A DNA stretch of 64,000 bases from Bacteroidales bacterium. GTDB lineage: Bacteria > Bacteroidota > Bacteroidia > Bacteroidales > F082. Shown piece after piece: positions 29,527 to 39,327 of this stretch; position 1 is the stretch's first letter, and every line of letters begins with the position of its first letter. The translations under genes were made by a program, and so were the position numbers. The stretch is taken from NCBI GenBank assembly GCA_016936505.1, contig JAFGXS010000085.1, positions 44,334 to 108,333 of the forward strand, given 5' to 3'. Below the pieces are notes generated by a model. That model saw only the letters and a list, made by a program, of their open reading frames with translations, made no database searches and was not told where the DNA came from.

Positions 29527-30873
29527 ATGGATCAACTGGCCATTAAAATAATTATTCTTATTGCTTCATCAATTAGCTTTATTATGGCTCTTTATATGTG
29601 GATCTTACATAATAACTCACGAGGTATTAATGGTCCAATATATTGGTCAGTAGCTAATTTTATTATTGGATGCGCTTTAGTTTTTCGTTTTCTGGCACCT
29701 ACATCCTCATTTGGTGTGAGAGCAATTTCAATGATGGCCGTATCCATTGGTTTATATATCTATTTATCAGGAATATGGCAGTTTAATGGTAAGAAAATAA
29801 TTAAGTGGGTTGTTTTTGGGATTCCAATATTTGATTTGATTCAAACTTTCGTTTTTTTCTTCTGGTTTCCAAACAATGAGGTAAGGCTGGCAATACATAT
29901 TCTTGTTCTTATTATTTTTAGTTCAATTGCCGTTTATGAAATGCTTTATCCCGGAAAGGAGAAACAACACTTGCATAAAATATTTATAATTAATGCCTTA
30001 TTCTTTGGTGCGTTTTTGTTTATGTCGTTAGCTGGTTTTGTGCTGGTGCTGATTCACCCCGATCAACCCCAAGATATTGAATATATCTGGCTTGTCGCTT
30101 TTGGCGTAGCGGGAGGCATCATGACGGCAATAACTTTTGGTTTTTTGTCAGCAGTTAACCTGGAATTATATGTTGAACTGAAAGGTCAGCTAAGAACAAA
30201 AACCAAGTTTTTTTCTATAATTGCCCACGACTTGAAAGGTCCGGTAGGAACTCTTATGAATTTTCTTAATCTATTGAACAATCAAAAGGATTTAAGAGAT
30301 GATCAAAAAGAAATATTTCTGGAAAACCTTGAGGTTTTGAGCCAATCAACTTTTCATCTACTTCAGAATCTTCTGGAATGGGCTCATTCATCAAATAACA
30401 TCAGTCATTTTGAAGTGGATCGGCTTGATCTGAACCAGATTATTGTTTCAAATATCAAATTCTATGAGAGCCTTACACTTTTTAAATCAATTCAGCTTGA
30501 ATTTCAACAGAAAGATCCGGCATTTATAATGGGAAACTCCAAAATGATAGAAACAGTAATAAGGAACCTTGTGTCGAATGCTATTAAGTTTACTTCGAAA
30601 GGAGGGAAGATAGTTATTGATGCGAAGAAAGTTAATGATATTATACTATTAACTATAAAAGATACCGGAATGGGTATTGAACAAAAAAGGTTAAATCAGA
30701 TCTTTGAATTGGAAAACAATTCGTTGACAAAAGGAACTGAAGGTGAGTCAGGCTCAGGACTTGGACTGGTTTTGTGCAAAGAATTTGTCAATAAAAATAA
30801 TGGAGTTATAAGGATTGAAAGTGTGGAAAACAAAGGAACGATTGTGATTGTTGAATTTCCAGCTGTTCACTGA
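29527..30873 (+). CDS. Membrane sensor histidine kinase
   Basis: N-terminal multi-TM region, HisKA 'FFSIIAHDLKGPVGTLMNFLNLL', HATPase 'VIRNLVSNAIKFTSKGGKIVI..IKDTGMGIE..GSGLGLVLCKEFV'. Confidence 0.93.
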   Translation: MDQLAIKIIILIASSISFIMALYMWILHNNSRGINGPIYWSVANFIIGCALVFRFLAPTSSFGVRAISMMAVSIGLYIYLSGIWQFNGKKIIKWVVFGIPIFDLIQTFVFFFWFPNNEVRLAIHILVLIIFSSIAVYEMLYPGKEKQHLHKIFIINALFFGAFLFMSLAGFVLVLIHPDQPQDIEYIWLVAFGVAGGIMTAITFGFLSAVNLELYVELKGQLRTKTKFFSIIAHDLKGPVGTLMNFLNLLNNQKDLRDDQKEIFLENLEVLSQSTFHLLQNLLEWAHSSNNISHFEVDRLDLNQIIVSNIKFYESLTLFKSIQLEFQQKDPAFIMGNSKMIETVIRNLVSNAIKFTSKGGKIVIDAKKVNDIILLTIKDTGMGIEQKRLNQIFELENNSLTKGTEGESGSGLGLVLCKEFVNKNNGVIRIESVENKGTIVIVEFPAVH

Positions 30874-30979
30874 TTGCTTCTATGGATAAATAAAACATTT
30901 TTTCAAAAAACAGTTTTTTTGTGTAATGTTTGTACTCTTCGCTCGTCCTTATTATATTGTACTGGAAAATAAAAAGTGA

Positions 30980-31540
30980 ATGAAGCAAATAATACCTGTA
31001 TTGTTTCTTATTGTTATATTGACTGGTTTAGCCGGGTGCATGCAGCCGTCTGGTCACTTTAATGAGGCTGTATCACAGTTTGATAAGAAATACAGTAGAG
31101 CTTCTGTTTTGTATTTTTATCCCGCTGTAATTAATACCCTGAATTTAACTCACGATTCGACCTATACAGCTCTTGTACAACATATTGATAAATTCAGAAT
31201 TCTTCAATATTCGAAAGATTCTATTGATCCGGCTTTGGCCGATAGCCTCGTTCTGAATGTTAAAAACGAGCATTTTGTGGATATTATGCAGATGCAAAGA
31301 GATGATTACAGAATGAATTTATTAATACATAAAAGTGGGAAAAAGATTAATCATTATGTTTTGGTAGCTTTCAGTCCCGATAATTTATTTGTAGTGGATT
31401 TGGTGGGAGAAATTCCGTTTCAATATATTCCTGCCCTAATGACCAATAAAATGTCGTTGGGCGGAATAGAATCCGTATTAAACTATAAGTCTAAGCCCCG
31501 TAAAAAGACAAAAAATGGAAAGAATACTGGAAATAAATAG
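30980..31540 (+). CDS. Lipoprotein, DUF4252-like
   Basis: Lipobox 'VILTGLAGCMQPSG'; 'VLYFYPAVINTLNLTHDSTYTALVQHIDKFRIL' resembles DUF4252 proteins. Confidence 0.65.
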   Translation: MKQIIPVLFLIVILTGLAGCMQPSGHFNEAVSQFDKKYSRASVLYFYPAVINTLNLTHDSTYTALVQHIDKFRILQYSKDSIDPALADSLVLNVKNEHFVDIMQMQRDDYRMNLLIHKSGKKINHYVLVAFSPDNLFVVDLVGEIPFQYIPALMTNKMSLGGIESVLNYKSKPRKKTKNGKNTGNK

Positions 31541-32411
31541 CCTGTATAAAAATTACGGCAAGATTAAAGCGGTACAGGATCTTTCGCTTACTGTTAATGC
31601 TGGAAGTGTTTTTGGTTTGCTGGGGCCAAATGGGAGCGGAAAAACAACTACACTAGGAATTATTCTGGATGTGGTTCAGAAAACCGGAGGAACTTATTCT
31701 TGGTTTGGCGAAAAACCGGGGAATGAATCAAGAAAGAAAATTGGGGCTATATTGGAAGGACCATCATTTTATCCTTATTTATCTGCTGAAGAAAACCTGA
31801 AAGTAACGGCTCAGATTAAAAATGTGTCTTATGAAAGGATTGATGAGGTGTTGAAAACGGTTAATCTTTTGGATCGCAAGAAAGATAGATTTCAGAGTTT
31901 TTCGTTGGGGATGAAACAGCGGTTGGCTATTGCATCCGCCTTGCTTCCTGATCCTTATGTACTAGTTCTTGATGAACCCACTAATGGATTAGATCCTCAG
32001 GGAATAGCTGATGTGAGGTCATTAATTGTGAAAATATCAGGTGAGGGAAAAACAATCATACTGGCGAGCCATTTATTGGATGAGGTTCAAAAAGTTTGTA
32101 CTGATTTTGCTGTGTTGAATAAGGGTAAGAATGTTTATACAGGTTCGGTTGAGGAAGCTTTGTCCAATAAAGAAATTGTTGAAGTCAAAGCTCATGATAA
32201 AGACAATCTTATTAAACTATTGAAATCGTGTTCGTTTGTTACTGGTTTTAGTGAAAATCACCAAACTGTATTAGTTCATATGGATCATCAAAAAAATGCT
32301 TTCGATTTGAACCAATATTTTGTTGCCAATGGATTGGTGATTTCTCATCTGGCAACCAATAAAAAGAACCTTGAAGAACAATTCTTGGAAATTTTATCTC
32401 AATCATCATGA
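31515..32411 (+). CDS. ABC transporter ATP-binding protein
   Basis: Walker A 'GLLGPNGSGKTTTL', signature 'FSLGMKQRLAIASALL', Walker B 'VLVLDEPTNGLDP'. Confidence 0.95.
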   Translation: MERILEINSLYKNYGKIKAVQDLSLTVNAGSVFGLLGPNGSGKTTTLGIILDVVQKTGGTYSWFGEKPGNESRKKIGAILEGPSFYPYLSAEENLKVTAQIKNVSYERIDEVLKTVNLLDRKKDRFQSFSLGMKQRLAIASALLPDPYVLVLDEPTNGLDPQGIADVRSLIVKISGEGKTIILASHLLDEVQKVCTDFAVLNKGKNVYTGSVEEALSNKEIVEVKAHDKDNLIKLLKSCSFVTGFSENHQTVLVHMDHQKNAFDLNQYFVANGLVISHLATNKKNLEEQFLEILSQSS

Positions 32412-33232
32412 TTAGGTTATTTAATATTGAGTGGATTAAACTAAGGAAATACAAAGCCTTTCAGATACTGACGGCACTTTACTTTTTAATTGTGGTGGTT
32501 GTGACTTCCAGCGGTATGTTTTTTCTTGAATACCTGAAAAGTAAAGGTGCGGAATTTCACGGTATTGATCCGACAATCTTACCCATTTATCAGTTTCCTT
32601 ATCTATGGCAACATATAGTTTTTGTTGCAGCCCGATTGAAGATTTTATTGGCATTTTTGATCATTATGTCAATTACAAATGAGTTTACATACAAAACCAT
32701 GCGTCAGAACATTATTGACGGTTTAAGCCGAACAGAGTATGTTTTCTCAAAATTATCCATGATTTTTGTACTGAGTTTAGTCAATACATTATTGGTTTTC
32801 ATCATTGGTTTGGTTACCGGGCTTATTTATTCTGATAATACCAGTATTGAGGCTATTTTCGGGAACATCCAGTATTTGGGTGCTTTCTTTATGAATGTAT
32901 TTGCATTCTTGGTTTTTACAATGTTTCTTTCCATATTAATCAGGCGAACAGGTGTAGTGATTATTTTTCTTGGGATGTATTCTGTAATTATTGAACCCAT
33001 ACTAACACTGATTCTCTCCAATGCTCCTTTTGTTCCGCCCTTTTATGCCAAATTGGTTCCGTTTTTCCCGCGTGAGGCCATAACAAACTTAATTCCGAAT
33101 CCATTTCCTCAATACATTCTTCAGCAAATGCAGGATCATGTTGCATTTAGTGATGTAACCATAGCTGGGGGAGAGATGCTAATATTTATCGGTTTGATAT
33201 TTCTTATGTTGAAACGAAGGCAAACAGTTTGA
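32408..33232 (+). CDS. ABC transporter permease (ABC-2 type)
   Basis: 6-TM hydrophobic profile, 4-nt overlap with the ATPase gene, 'TNEFTYKTMRQNIIDGLSRTEYVFSKL'. Confidence 0.9.
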   Translation: MIRLFNIEWIKLRKYKAFQILTALYFLIVVVVTSSGMFFLEYLKSKGAEFHGIDPTILPIYQFPYLWQHIVFVAARLKILLAFLIIMSITNEFTYKTMRQNIIDGLSRTEYVFSKLSMIFVLSLVNTLLVFIIGLVTGLIYSDNTSIEAIFGNIQYLGAFFMNVFAFLVFTMFLSILIRRTGVVIIFLGMYSVIIEPILTLILSNAPFVPPFYAKLVPFFPREAITNLIPNPFPQYILQQMQDHVAFSDVTIAGGEMLIFIGLIFLMLKRRQTV

Positions 33233-33322
33233 TCTGTAGAGTTTTGTTAAGTTTCTTTAAATTATTTAATTAAGAATAACTAATCCAAAAGAAACTTATT
33301 TTTGCATGAAGGAATAAAAATC

Positions 33323-34438
33323 ATGCCGAAAAACTTTAAATTACCTTGGGTTGTGTGGGCCACTGTGTGGATGTTATTTATCTGGTTGGGCTATACAATG
33401 CTGACGGAGTTCAGAAATTATCTTTATCCGCTTTTCCTTGGCGGTTTGTTTGCCTACTTACTTTACCCGTTAGCCAATTTTCTTGAGAAAAAAGGTATTC
33501 CCAGAATATTATCCAATATTTTCAGCATTCTTGTTGGATTAGTTATTGTATCAGGTGTGAGTTTTGTAATCTACAAACAAGTTACTTTATTTCTCCAGGA
33601 TATTCCTCAAATGCAGGCTAATGTTTCGCATAACATCAATCAGATTTTTAAACATTTAAATGAAGCAACAGGAATTCAGTCTACAGATTTGAAGAACTCT
33701 GTAAAACAAATGACCAGTAATGTATTGGATTTGAGTGGAGCCAACCTAAAAAGTACTTTTACACATACATTCCAAACAGTGTTTACTATTGGTATAATGC
33801 CGGTTTATGTTTTCTTTTTGCTTTATTATCGCAATAAGTTCAGAGAAGTGTTGTTAATGCTGATTTCATCACAAAAACATAAAATTGCAACCCGCATCAT
33901 CGATGATATTAATCAGTTGGTTGTTTATTATATGACAGGTGTTTTTAAAGTTGTTACAATACTCGCAATTGTAAATAGTCTGGGATTCTTTATAATTGGT
34001 ATTAAGCATGCGTTATTTTTGGGGATTCTTGCCGCGTTAATGAATTTTATTCCGTACTATGGAACAATTATTGGGTATTTCTTCCCTTTATTTATAGCTT
34101 TGTTTACAATGAACTCGCCAATGTATGCTTTTTGGGTAGTAGTTCAGTTTGCATTAGTCCAGTTTACGGAGAATAATATTTTAACACCAAATATTGTAGG
34201 TTCTCATGTAAAACTGAATCCCTTTATGATTATTCTTGCCATTACTCTTGGCGGTTTTGTATGGGGCCTTCCCGGGATGTTTATTGCGGTTCCCATGGCT
34301 GCTGTTATTCGGGTGCTTGGAGAGAATGTTCCTGCTCTAGAACCTGTGGGTTATCTTTTGGGGTCAAGTGGCACAGAGGAACACAGTATTACTTCTGAGA
34401 AAATATCCCGTTTTTTCAAAAGAATTTTTAAAAAGTAA
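33323..34438 (+). CDS. AI-2E family transporter
   Basis: 'LPLFLGGLFAYLLYPLANFLEKKGIPRILS', 'LAALMNFIPYYGTIIGYFFPLFIAL', 'NILTPNIVGSHVKLNPFMIILAITLGGFVWGLPGMFIAVPMAAVIRVL'. Internal ATG 33323 preferred. Confidence 0.92.
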   Translation: MPKNFKLPWVVWATVWMLFIWLGYTMLTEFRNYLYPLFLGGLFAYLLYPLANFLEKKGIPRILSNIFSILVGLVIVSGVSFVIYKQVTLFLQDIPQMQANVSHNINQIFKHLNEATGIQSTDLKNSVKQMTSNVLDLSGANLKSTFTHTFQTVFTIGIMPVYVFFLLYYRNKFREVLLMLISSQKHKIATRIIDDINQLVVYYMTGVFKVVTILAIVNSLGFFIIGIKHALFLGILAALMNFIPYYGTIIGYFFPLFIALFTMNSPMYAFWVVVQFALVQFTENNILTPNIVGSHVKLNPFMIILAITLGGFVWGLPGMFIAVPMAAVIRVLGENVPALEPVGYLLGSSGTEEHSITSEKISRFFKRIFKK

Positions 34439-34441
34439 GTT

Positions 34442-34735
34442 ATGTTACGACATATTGTAATGATGAAATTCAGAGAAGAGGTTCGGAATGAAGAAGAAAG
34501 GCTTTGGTTTAAAGAAAAACTGATGGGTTTACTTCAAACGGTTCCGAGTTTAAAAACCATGGAAGTAGGGTTGAATATGATTCCTAAGCCATCGGCATTT
34601 GATCTTGTTCTTACTGCTGATTTTGATGATGAAACAGCTTTAAATGAGTACAGGGCTCATCCTGAACATGTGAAAATCCTTGATAGAATAAAGGAAAGTG
34701 TAACACAGGTTACAGCTGTGGATTATCTGATTTAG
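34442..34735 (+). CDS. Dabb (stress-responsive A/B barrel) family protein
   Basis: 'MLRHIVMMKFRE...LLQTVPSLKTMEVGLNMIPKPSAFDLVLTADFDDETALNEYRAHPEHVKIL'. Confidence 0.9.
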   Translation: MLRHIVMMKFREEVRNEEERLWFKEKLMGLLQTVPSLKTMEVGLNMIPKPSAFDLVLTADFDDETALNEYRAHPEHVKILDRIKESVTQVTAVDYLI

Positions 34736-35600
34736 TATCAGTTTCGTGCTTTTCTGGTTTTTCCTCAGTAGTTGTTTCATTCTCAGAGTCAGAACTAACG
34801 ACTTCAACTTCGGTTGGGTCTGCCATCCCTAATTCAATCAATAACTTTTGCTGTAAAGTTGCTACGTTAATATCATGCCGCAGGTTGCCCTGAACACAAT
34901 AGGAAATCTGTCCGGTTTCTTCAGAAACAATAATAGCAATAGCATCTGATATTTCTGTAATACCGATGGCAGCTCTGTGGCGCAAACCTGCATACCTGGG
35001 TAATTTTCTTTTGGTAACCGGAAGAACACAGCCTGCAGCTTTAATCCTGTTTTGGGTAATCACCATTGCTCCATCATGCAATGGACTATTTTTGAAAAAC
35101 ACATTTTCAATAAGCGGACTTGTGATGGTTCCGTCAATAATTTCTCCGGATAGAATGACATTGCTTAACTCGTTCTGACGGGTTATTACAATCAGTGCTC
35201 CCTGCCGGGCATTACTCATGTGCTGGCAGGCAACTACTATCGGGTCAACATCTAAACTAAATTCATCTGGAAACCATCTTTTTAAGAAAGAAAAGCGTTT
35301 GCCTTTTGTGTTGAAAAAAGTCGGGCTTCCCAGCGCCAGTAAAAACTGTCTGATTTCCGGCTGAAAAATGATGATCAGTGCAATAATACCAACACTGATA
35401 AAGGCTCCAAGAATATCAGAAAGCAACTCCATTTTCAGAATGTAGGTGATTTTCCACAGCAGGAAAATAGCCACTAACCCAAATAAAATATTGATGGCAG
35501 CTGTTCCTCTCAGTAGTTTATATAAAACGAAAAGCAATACTGCTACGAGAAAGATGTCAACAAAATCAAGAATCCTGATATGGATGAATAAATCGACCAA
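34710..35600 (-). CDS. cdaA: Diadenylate cyclase CdaA
   Basis: DAC motifs: 'SPLHDGAMVITQNRIKAAGCVLPVT', 'GLRHRAAIGITEISDAIAIIVSEETGQIS'; three N-terminal TM helices. Confidence 0.94.
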   Translation of the reverse strand: MVDLFIHIRILDFVDIFLVAVLLFVLYKLLRGTAAINILFGLVAIFLLWKITYILKMELLSDILGAFISVGIIALIIIFQPEIRQFLLALGSPTFFNTKGKRFSFLKRWFPDEFSLDVDPIVVACQHMSNARQGALIVITRQNELSNVILSGEIIDGTITSPLIENVFFKNSPLHDGAMVITQNRIKAAGCVLPVTKRKLPRYAGLRHRAAIGITEISDAIAIIVSEETGQISYCVQGNLRHDINVATLQQKLLIELGMADPTEVEVVSSDSENETTTEEKPEKHETDTKSDNPQL

Positions 35601-35656
35601 GGCGATGAATTTTTTTCAAATTTAAAAATTATTCTCAATGCTACACGGCTATATAT

Positions 35657-36520
35657 CTACATCTTCTTGCGATAAAAACTTGTCAATTCGATAGCCTCAC
35701 GGACTTCTTTAACATCATGAACACGTAGAATATCTGCACCGTTAAGTAATGCAATTGTATTGACAACGGTAGTGCCGTTTAAAGCTTCCTGTGGAGTGAT
35801 GTTCAGTTTTTTGTAAATCATTGATTTTCGTGATACACCAACTAGAATGGGGAGATTATTTATTCTGAGCTTTTCCAGTTCTTCGAGCATTAAATAATTT
35901 CCTTCTATTGTTTTTCCAAATCCAAATCCCGGATCAAGAATTATATTTGTGATTCCTTTTTCTGAAAGATATTGAACTCTTTCTTCAAAGAAATTTTTAA
36001 CAATCTGAGTGCTGTTTTCCGAAAGCGGATTCTGTTGCATAGTTTTCGGCGTTCCCAGCATATGCATCAAAATATAAGGAACATTGAATTTTACTACAGC
36101 TTCATAAATTGCAGCATCAAGCATTCCTCCTGAGATATCATTAATTATGGATGCGCCTGCTTTTAAACACTGTTCAGCTACTTCAGATCGGTATGTGTCA
36201 ATGGAAAATAAAACATCAGGAAATTCAGAAACAAGTGCTTTTAATGTGGGTAGTAATCGTTTAAGTTCTTCATCTTTTGATACTTCAGCGGCTCCCGGAC
36301 GGGTTGAAACGGCACCCAGATCAATAATGTCAGCACCTTCAGCAAGCATTTTTCGGGTTTGTTCAATCCTTGTTTTTTCATCTGTATATCTTCCCCCGTC
36401 GAAAAATGAGTCGGGAGTTACATTAAGAACTCCCATAATTCTCGGACGGGAAAGGTCCAGAATATTTTTACCGGATTGTAACGATCGGTTTGTTTGAAAA
36501 TGCCTATTTTTATCCCTCAT
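35657..36520 (-). CDS. folP: Dihydropteroate synthase
   Basis: 'IMGVLNVTPDSFFDGGRY', 'DIIDLGAVSTRPGAAEVS', 'ASIINDISGGMLD', 'ILDPGFGFGKT', 'GVSRKSMIYK'. Confidence 0.95.
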   Translation of the reverse strand: MRDKNRHFQTNRSLQSGKNILDLSRPRIMGVLNVTPDSFFDGGRYTDEKTRIEQTRKMLAEGADIIDLGAVSTRPGAAEVSKDEELKRLLPTLKALVSEFPDVLFSIDTYRSEVAEQCLKAGASIINDISGGMLDAAIYEAVVKFNVPYILMHMLGTPKTMQQNPLSENSTQIVKNFFEERVQYLSEKGITNIILDPGFGFGKTIEGNYLMLEELEKLRINNLPILVGVSRKSMIYKKLNITPQEALNGTTVVNTIALLNGADILRVHDVKEVREAIELTSFYRKKM

Positions 36521-36570
36521 TTTGCAGGTGTTTGAAACATTGCAAAGATACTATTAATCGAAGAAAATAA

Positions 36571-37125
36571 ATGAATAAGAACACAGCCCAACAGTTTGAG
36601 TCGGTTATTGAGCAATGCCGGACAGTTTATGAAAATAAGTTGAAAGATTACGGAGTTTCGTGGAGAATTTTGCGTACACCCAGCTTAACCGATCAGATTT
36701 ACATCAAAGCCAACCGCATTAGAAGCATTCAGAAAAAAGGTGCACAGAAAGTGGATGAAGGCATTAAACCTGAATTTATTGGCATCGTTAATTATGCTAC
36801 TATGGCTTTAATTCAGTTGGAAATGGGTGTTCCTGATGAACCTGATATGCAACCTGACAAGGCTGTGGAATTGTTCAATAAATATGTTTATCAAGCTCGT
36901 GATTTGATGCTGAATAAAAATCATGATTACGATGAAGCATGGCGAAATATGCGTATTTCTTCCTTTACCGATATCATTCTGATGAAATTGCTTCGCGTAA
37001 AGCAAATAGAAAATAATGAAGGTAAAACCTTGGTTTCTGAAGGCCTCGATGCCAACTATCAGGATATTATCAACTATTCCGTTTTTGCCTTGATAAAATT
37101 AAACGAAGAAGGTGACGCTCAATAG
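36571..37125 (+). CDS. DUF1599-family protein
   Basis: Two repeats: 'CRTVYENKLKDYGVSWRILRTPSLTDQIYIKANRIRSIQ' and 'ARDLMLNKNHDYDEAWRNMRISSFTDIILMKLLRVKQIE'. Confidence 0.85.
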   Translation: MNKNTAQQFESVIEQCRTVYENKLKDYGVSWRILRTPSLTDQIYIKANRIRSIQKKGAQKVDEGIKPEFIGIVNYATMALIQLEMGVPDEPDMQPDKAVELFNKYVYQARDLMLNKNHDYDEAWRNMRISSFTDIILMKLLRVKQIENNEGKTLVSEGLDANYQDIINYSVFALIKLNEEGDAQ

Positions 37126-38245
37126 TAAAAGCCATACAAGTAATTGGGTGTTTTTACTGCTGCGTCTTTTTTTAGGTCTGGTTTTTCTGTTTTCTTCTTT
37201 CGTAAAAGGTGTTGATCCGATAGGAACTGCATACAAAGTGGAAGATTACCTGATGGCTTTCGGTTGGAATTTTTTCATTCGGTATGCCTTGGTTATTTCC
37301 TATGGTGTGATTTTGCTTGAGTTTCTTATGGGAATTACCCTGATGTCCAAAGCTTTTCTGAAACAAGCTTTGTGGGTTACACTTTTGACGATGGTATTTT
37401 TTACCGGCCTGACCTACATGGATGCTACCAAAAATATGGTTTCTGATTGCGGTTGTTTTGGTGATGCGGTGAAACTCTCCAACTGGGAGACTTTTTATAA
37501 AAATATTGTATTACTGATTGTTGTCATTGTATTGATTATAGGTCAGTATAAATTTAGATTTCATGGGCTGAGAGCAGGCAAGAGTGCCTTGTCGTTATTT
37601 TTTGCTGCTGTTGTTTTTGTCTCATTTATGAGTTACAATTTAAATCATTTGCCGGTTATTGATTTTCGTCCGTGGAAAGTGGGGCAGGAGTTTTACAGTC
37701 AAAAAGAAAACAAACCCAAGGTTTATGTTTCGTATAAAAATAAAAAAACCGGTGAGGTTAAAGAGTACTTGTTCCCAAATTATCCCTGGCGTGATTCAAC
37801 CTGGATGAAACAATGGGTTTTTGTAGGTCAACGAACGATCGTAGATAATTATCAAAGCCCTTCACTGTTTATCCAGGATTCTTTAGGGGCAGATGGTTTT
37901 GATGATGTGTTTGTAGCTAAAGGCTTCCACTTGGTTGTGGTTTCATTTGATATTCGATTGTCAGAAACCGAAGGTTTTAAAAAACTGGCATCATTAATGC
38001 CTTTGTTACAAAAAGAAGATGTGTCTGTTGTTCTGCTTACATCTTCGGATAGGAGTGTAACCAAAGAAATGCTATCGAACTATGGAATAAATATCCCGGT
38101 TTATTTTGCTGATGAAGTAACGCTGAAGGCTATAATTCGTTCCAATCCGGGACTGATTTTATTACATAACGGTATTTTGCAGAATAAATGGGCTGTAGCT
38201 GATTTCCCTTCAGAGAAACAAATAAAAAAAATGTTGGAGAAATAA
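37112..38245 (+). CDS. DoxX/MauE-like membrane protein with C-terminal thioredoxin-like region
   Basis: 4-TM N-terminus 'LLLRLFLGLVFLFSSFVKGVDPIGTAYKVEDYL', 'DCGCFGDAVKLSNWETFYKNIVLL'. Confidence 0.85.
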   Translation: MTLNSKSHTSNWVFLLLRLFLGLVFLFSSFVKGVDPIGTAYKVEDYLMAFGWNFFIRYALVISYGVILLEFLMGITLMSKAFLKQALWVTLLTMVFFTGLTYMDATKNMVSDCGCFGDAVKLSNWETFYKNIVLLIVVIVLIIGQYKFRFHGLRAGKSALSLFFAAVVFVSFMSYNLNHLPVIDFRPWKVGQEFYSQKENKPKVYVSYKNKKTGEVKEYLFPNYPWRDSTWMKQWVFVGQRTIVDNYQSPSLFIQDSLGADGFDDVFVAKGFHLVVVSFDIRLSETEGFKKLASLMPLLQKEDVSVVLLTSSDRSVTKEMLSNYGINIPVYFADEVTLKAIIRSNPGLILLHNGILQNKWAVADFPSEKQIKKMLEK

Positions 38246-38247
38246 TT

Positions 38248-39327
38248 ATGAGAAATTACATCCTCAGACGGCTGTTGTATGGAATTTTGGTGCTCTGGGG
38301 CGTAGTTACTCTGGTATTCTTTCTATTTAATATACTTCCTGGTGATGCTTCAAGAATGTTATTGGGACAACGTGCTGATATTTCATCTGTTGAAGCCATA
38401 AAAAAAGATTTGGGTTTGGATAAACCCTTGTATTTGCAGTATTTCAATTTTCTGAATGATTTATCACCTGTTTCAATAAATAATGTTTCTGATCCGGAAA
38501 GCTACTGGTATCTGAATAAACATAAATATTCTGATGCGCATATAATTTTCCATATAGGTTCTGATGCTGTGGTTCTGAAAACTCCCTATTTGAGGCGCTC
38601 ATATCAGAGTAAACGTCTTGTAACATCAATTATAGCTGAAGCTTTTCCCAAGACATTTTTACTGGCTGTTACTTCCATTTTCTTTGCAGTGGTTTTAGGA
38701 TTTTTACTGGGTATTCCTGCTGCTTCGTACAAAGACAGTGCCTACGACAGGTTCATATTGGTATTTTCATCGTTGGGGATGTCGGTTCCATCCTTTTTTG
38801 CCGCTATATTCATTGCCTGGCTTTTTGGTTTTGTATGGCAAAGTCTTACAGGCTTGTCCATGACTGGGAGTTTATTTTCCGTTGATCCGTACACTGGACA
38901 GAAATATTTGAGCCTTCAAAACTTGATTCTTCCTGCCATAACGTTGGGAATTCGTCCGCTGGCTATTGTTGTAAGTTTAATCAGAAGTACGTTGCTTGAA
39001 GTGCTTTCGCAGGATTTTATCCGTACTGCATATGCCAAAGGTCTGAGCCGAATGCAGGTTTTATTAAAACACGGTATGCGCAATGCGTTAAATCCTGTAA
39101 TTACAGCAATATCGGGCTGGTTTGCATCATTGATGGCAGGAGCTGTTTTTGTGGAATATGTTTTTGACTGGAAAGGAATAGGATTGGCCATGGTTGATGC
39201 GCTGGAAAAATATGATCTTCCTGTCATTATGGGAATTGTATTGTTCATTTCTGTTTTCCTGATTGTTATCAATCTGGTAGTAGATTTATTGTATGCCTGG
39301 TTAGATCCCAGGGTAAGGTTGGCCTGA
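38248..39327 (+). CDS. ABC transporter permease, DppB/OppB type
   Basis: 'MRNYILRRLLYGILVLWGVVTLVFFLFNILPGDAS', EAA motif 'DFIRTAYAKGLSRMQVLLKHGMRNALNPVIT', 'VFDWKGIGLAMVDAL'. Confidence 0.93.
   Translation: MRNYILRRLLYGILVLWGVVTLVFFLFNILPGDASRMLLGQRADISSVEAIKKDLGLDKPLYLQYFNFLNDLSPVSINNVSDPESYWYLNKHKYSDAHIIFHIGSDAVVLKTPYLRRSYQSKRLVTSIIAEAFPKTFLLAVTSIFFAVVLGFLLGIPAASYKDSAYDRFILVFSSLGMSVPSFFAAIFIAWLFGFVWQSLTGLSMTGSLFSVDPYTGQKYLSLQNLILPAITLGIRPLAIVVSLIRSTLLEVLSQDFIRTAYAKGLSRMQVLLKHGMRNALNPVITAISGWFASLMAGAVFVEYVFDWKGIGLAMVDALEKYDLPVIMGIVLFISVFLIVINLVVDLLYAWLDPRVRLA

Noticed and set aside
36147-36497. 116-aa plus-strand ORF antisense to folP
   Set aside because: Shadow ORF of dihydropteroate synthase.
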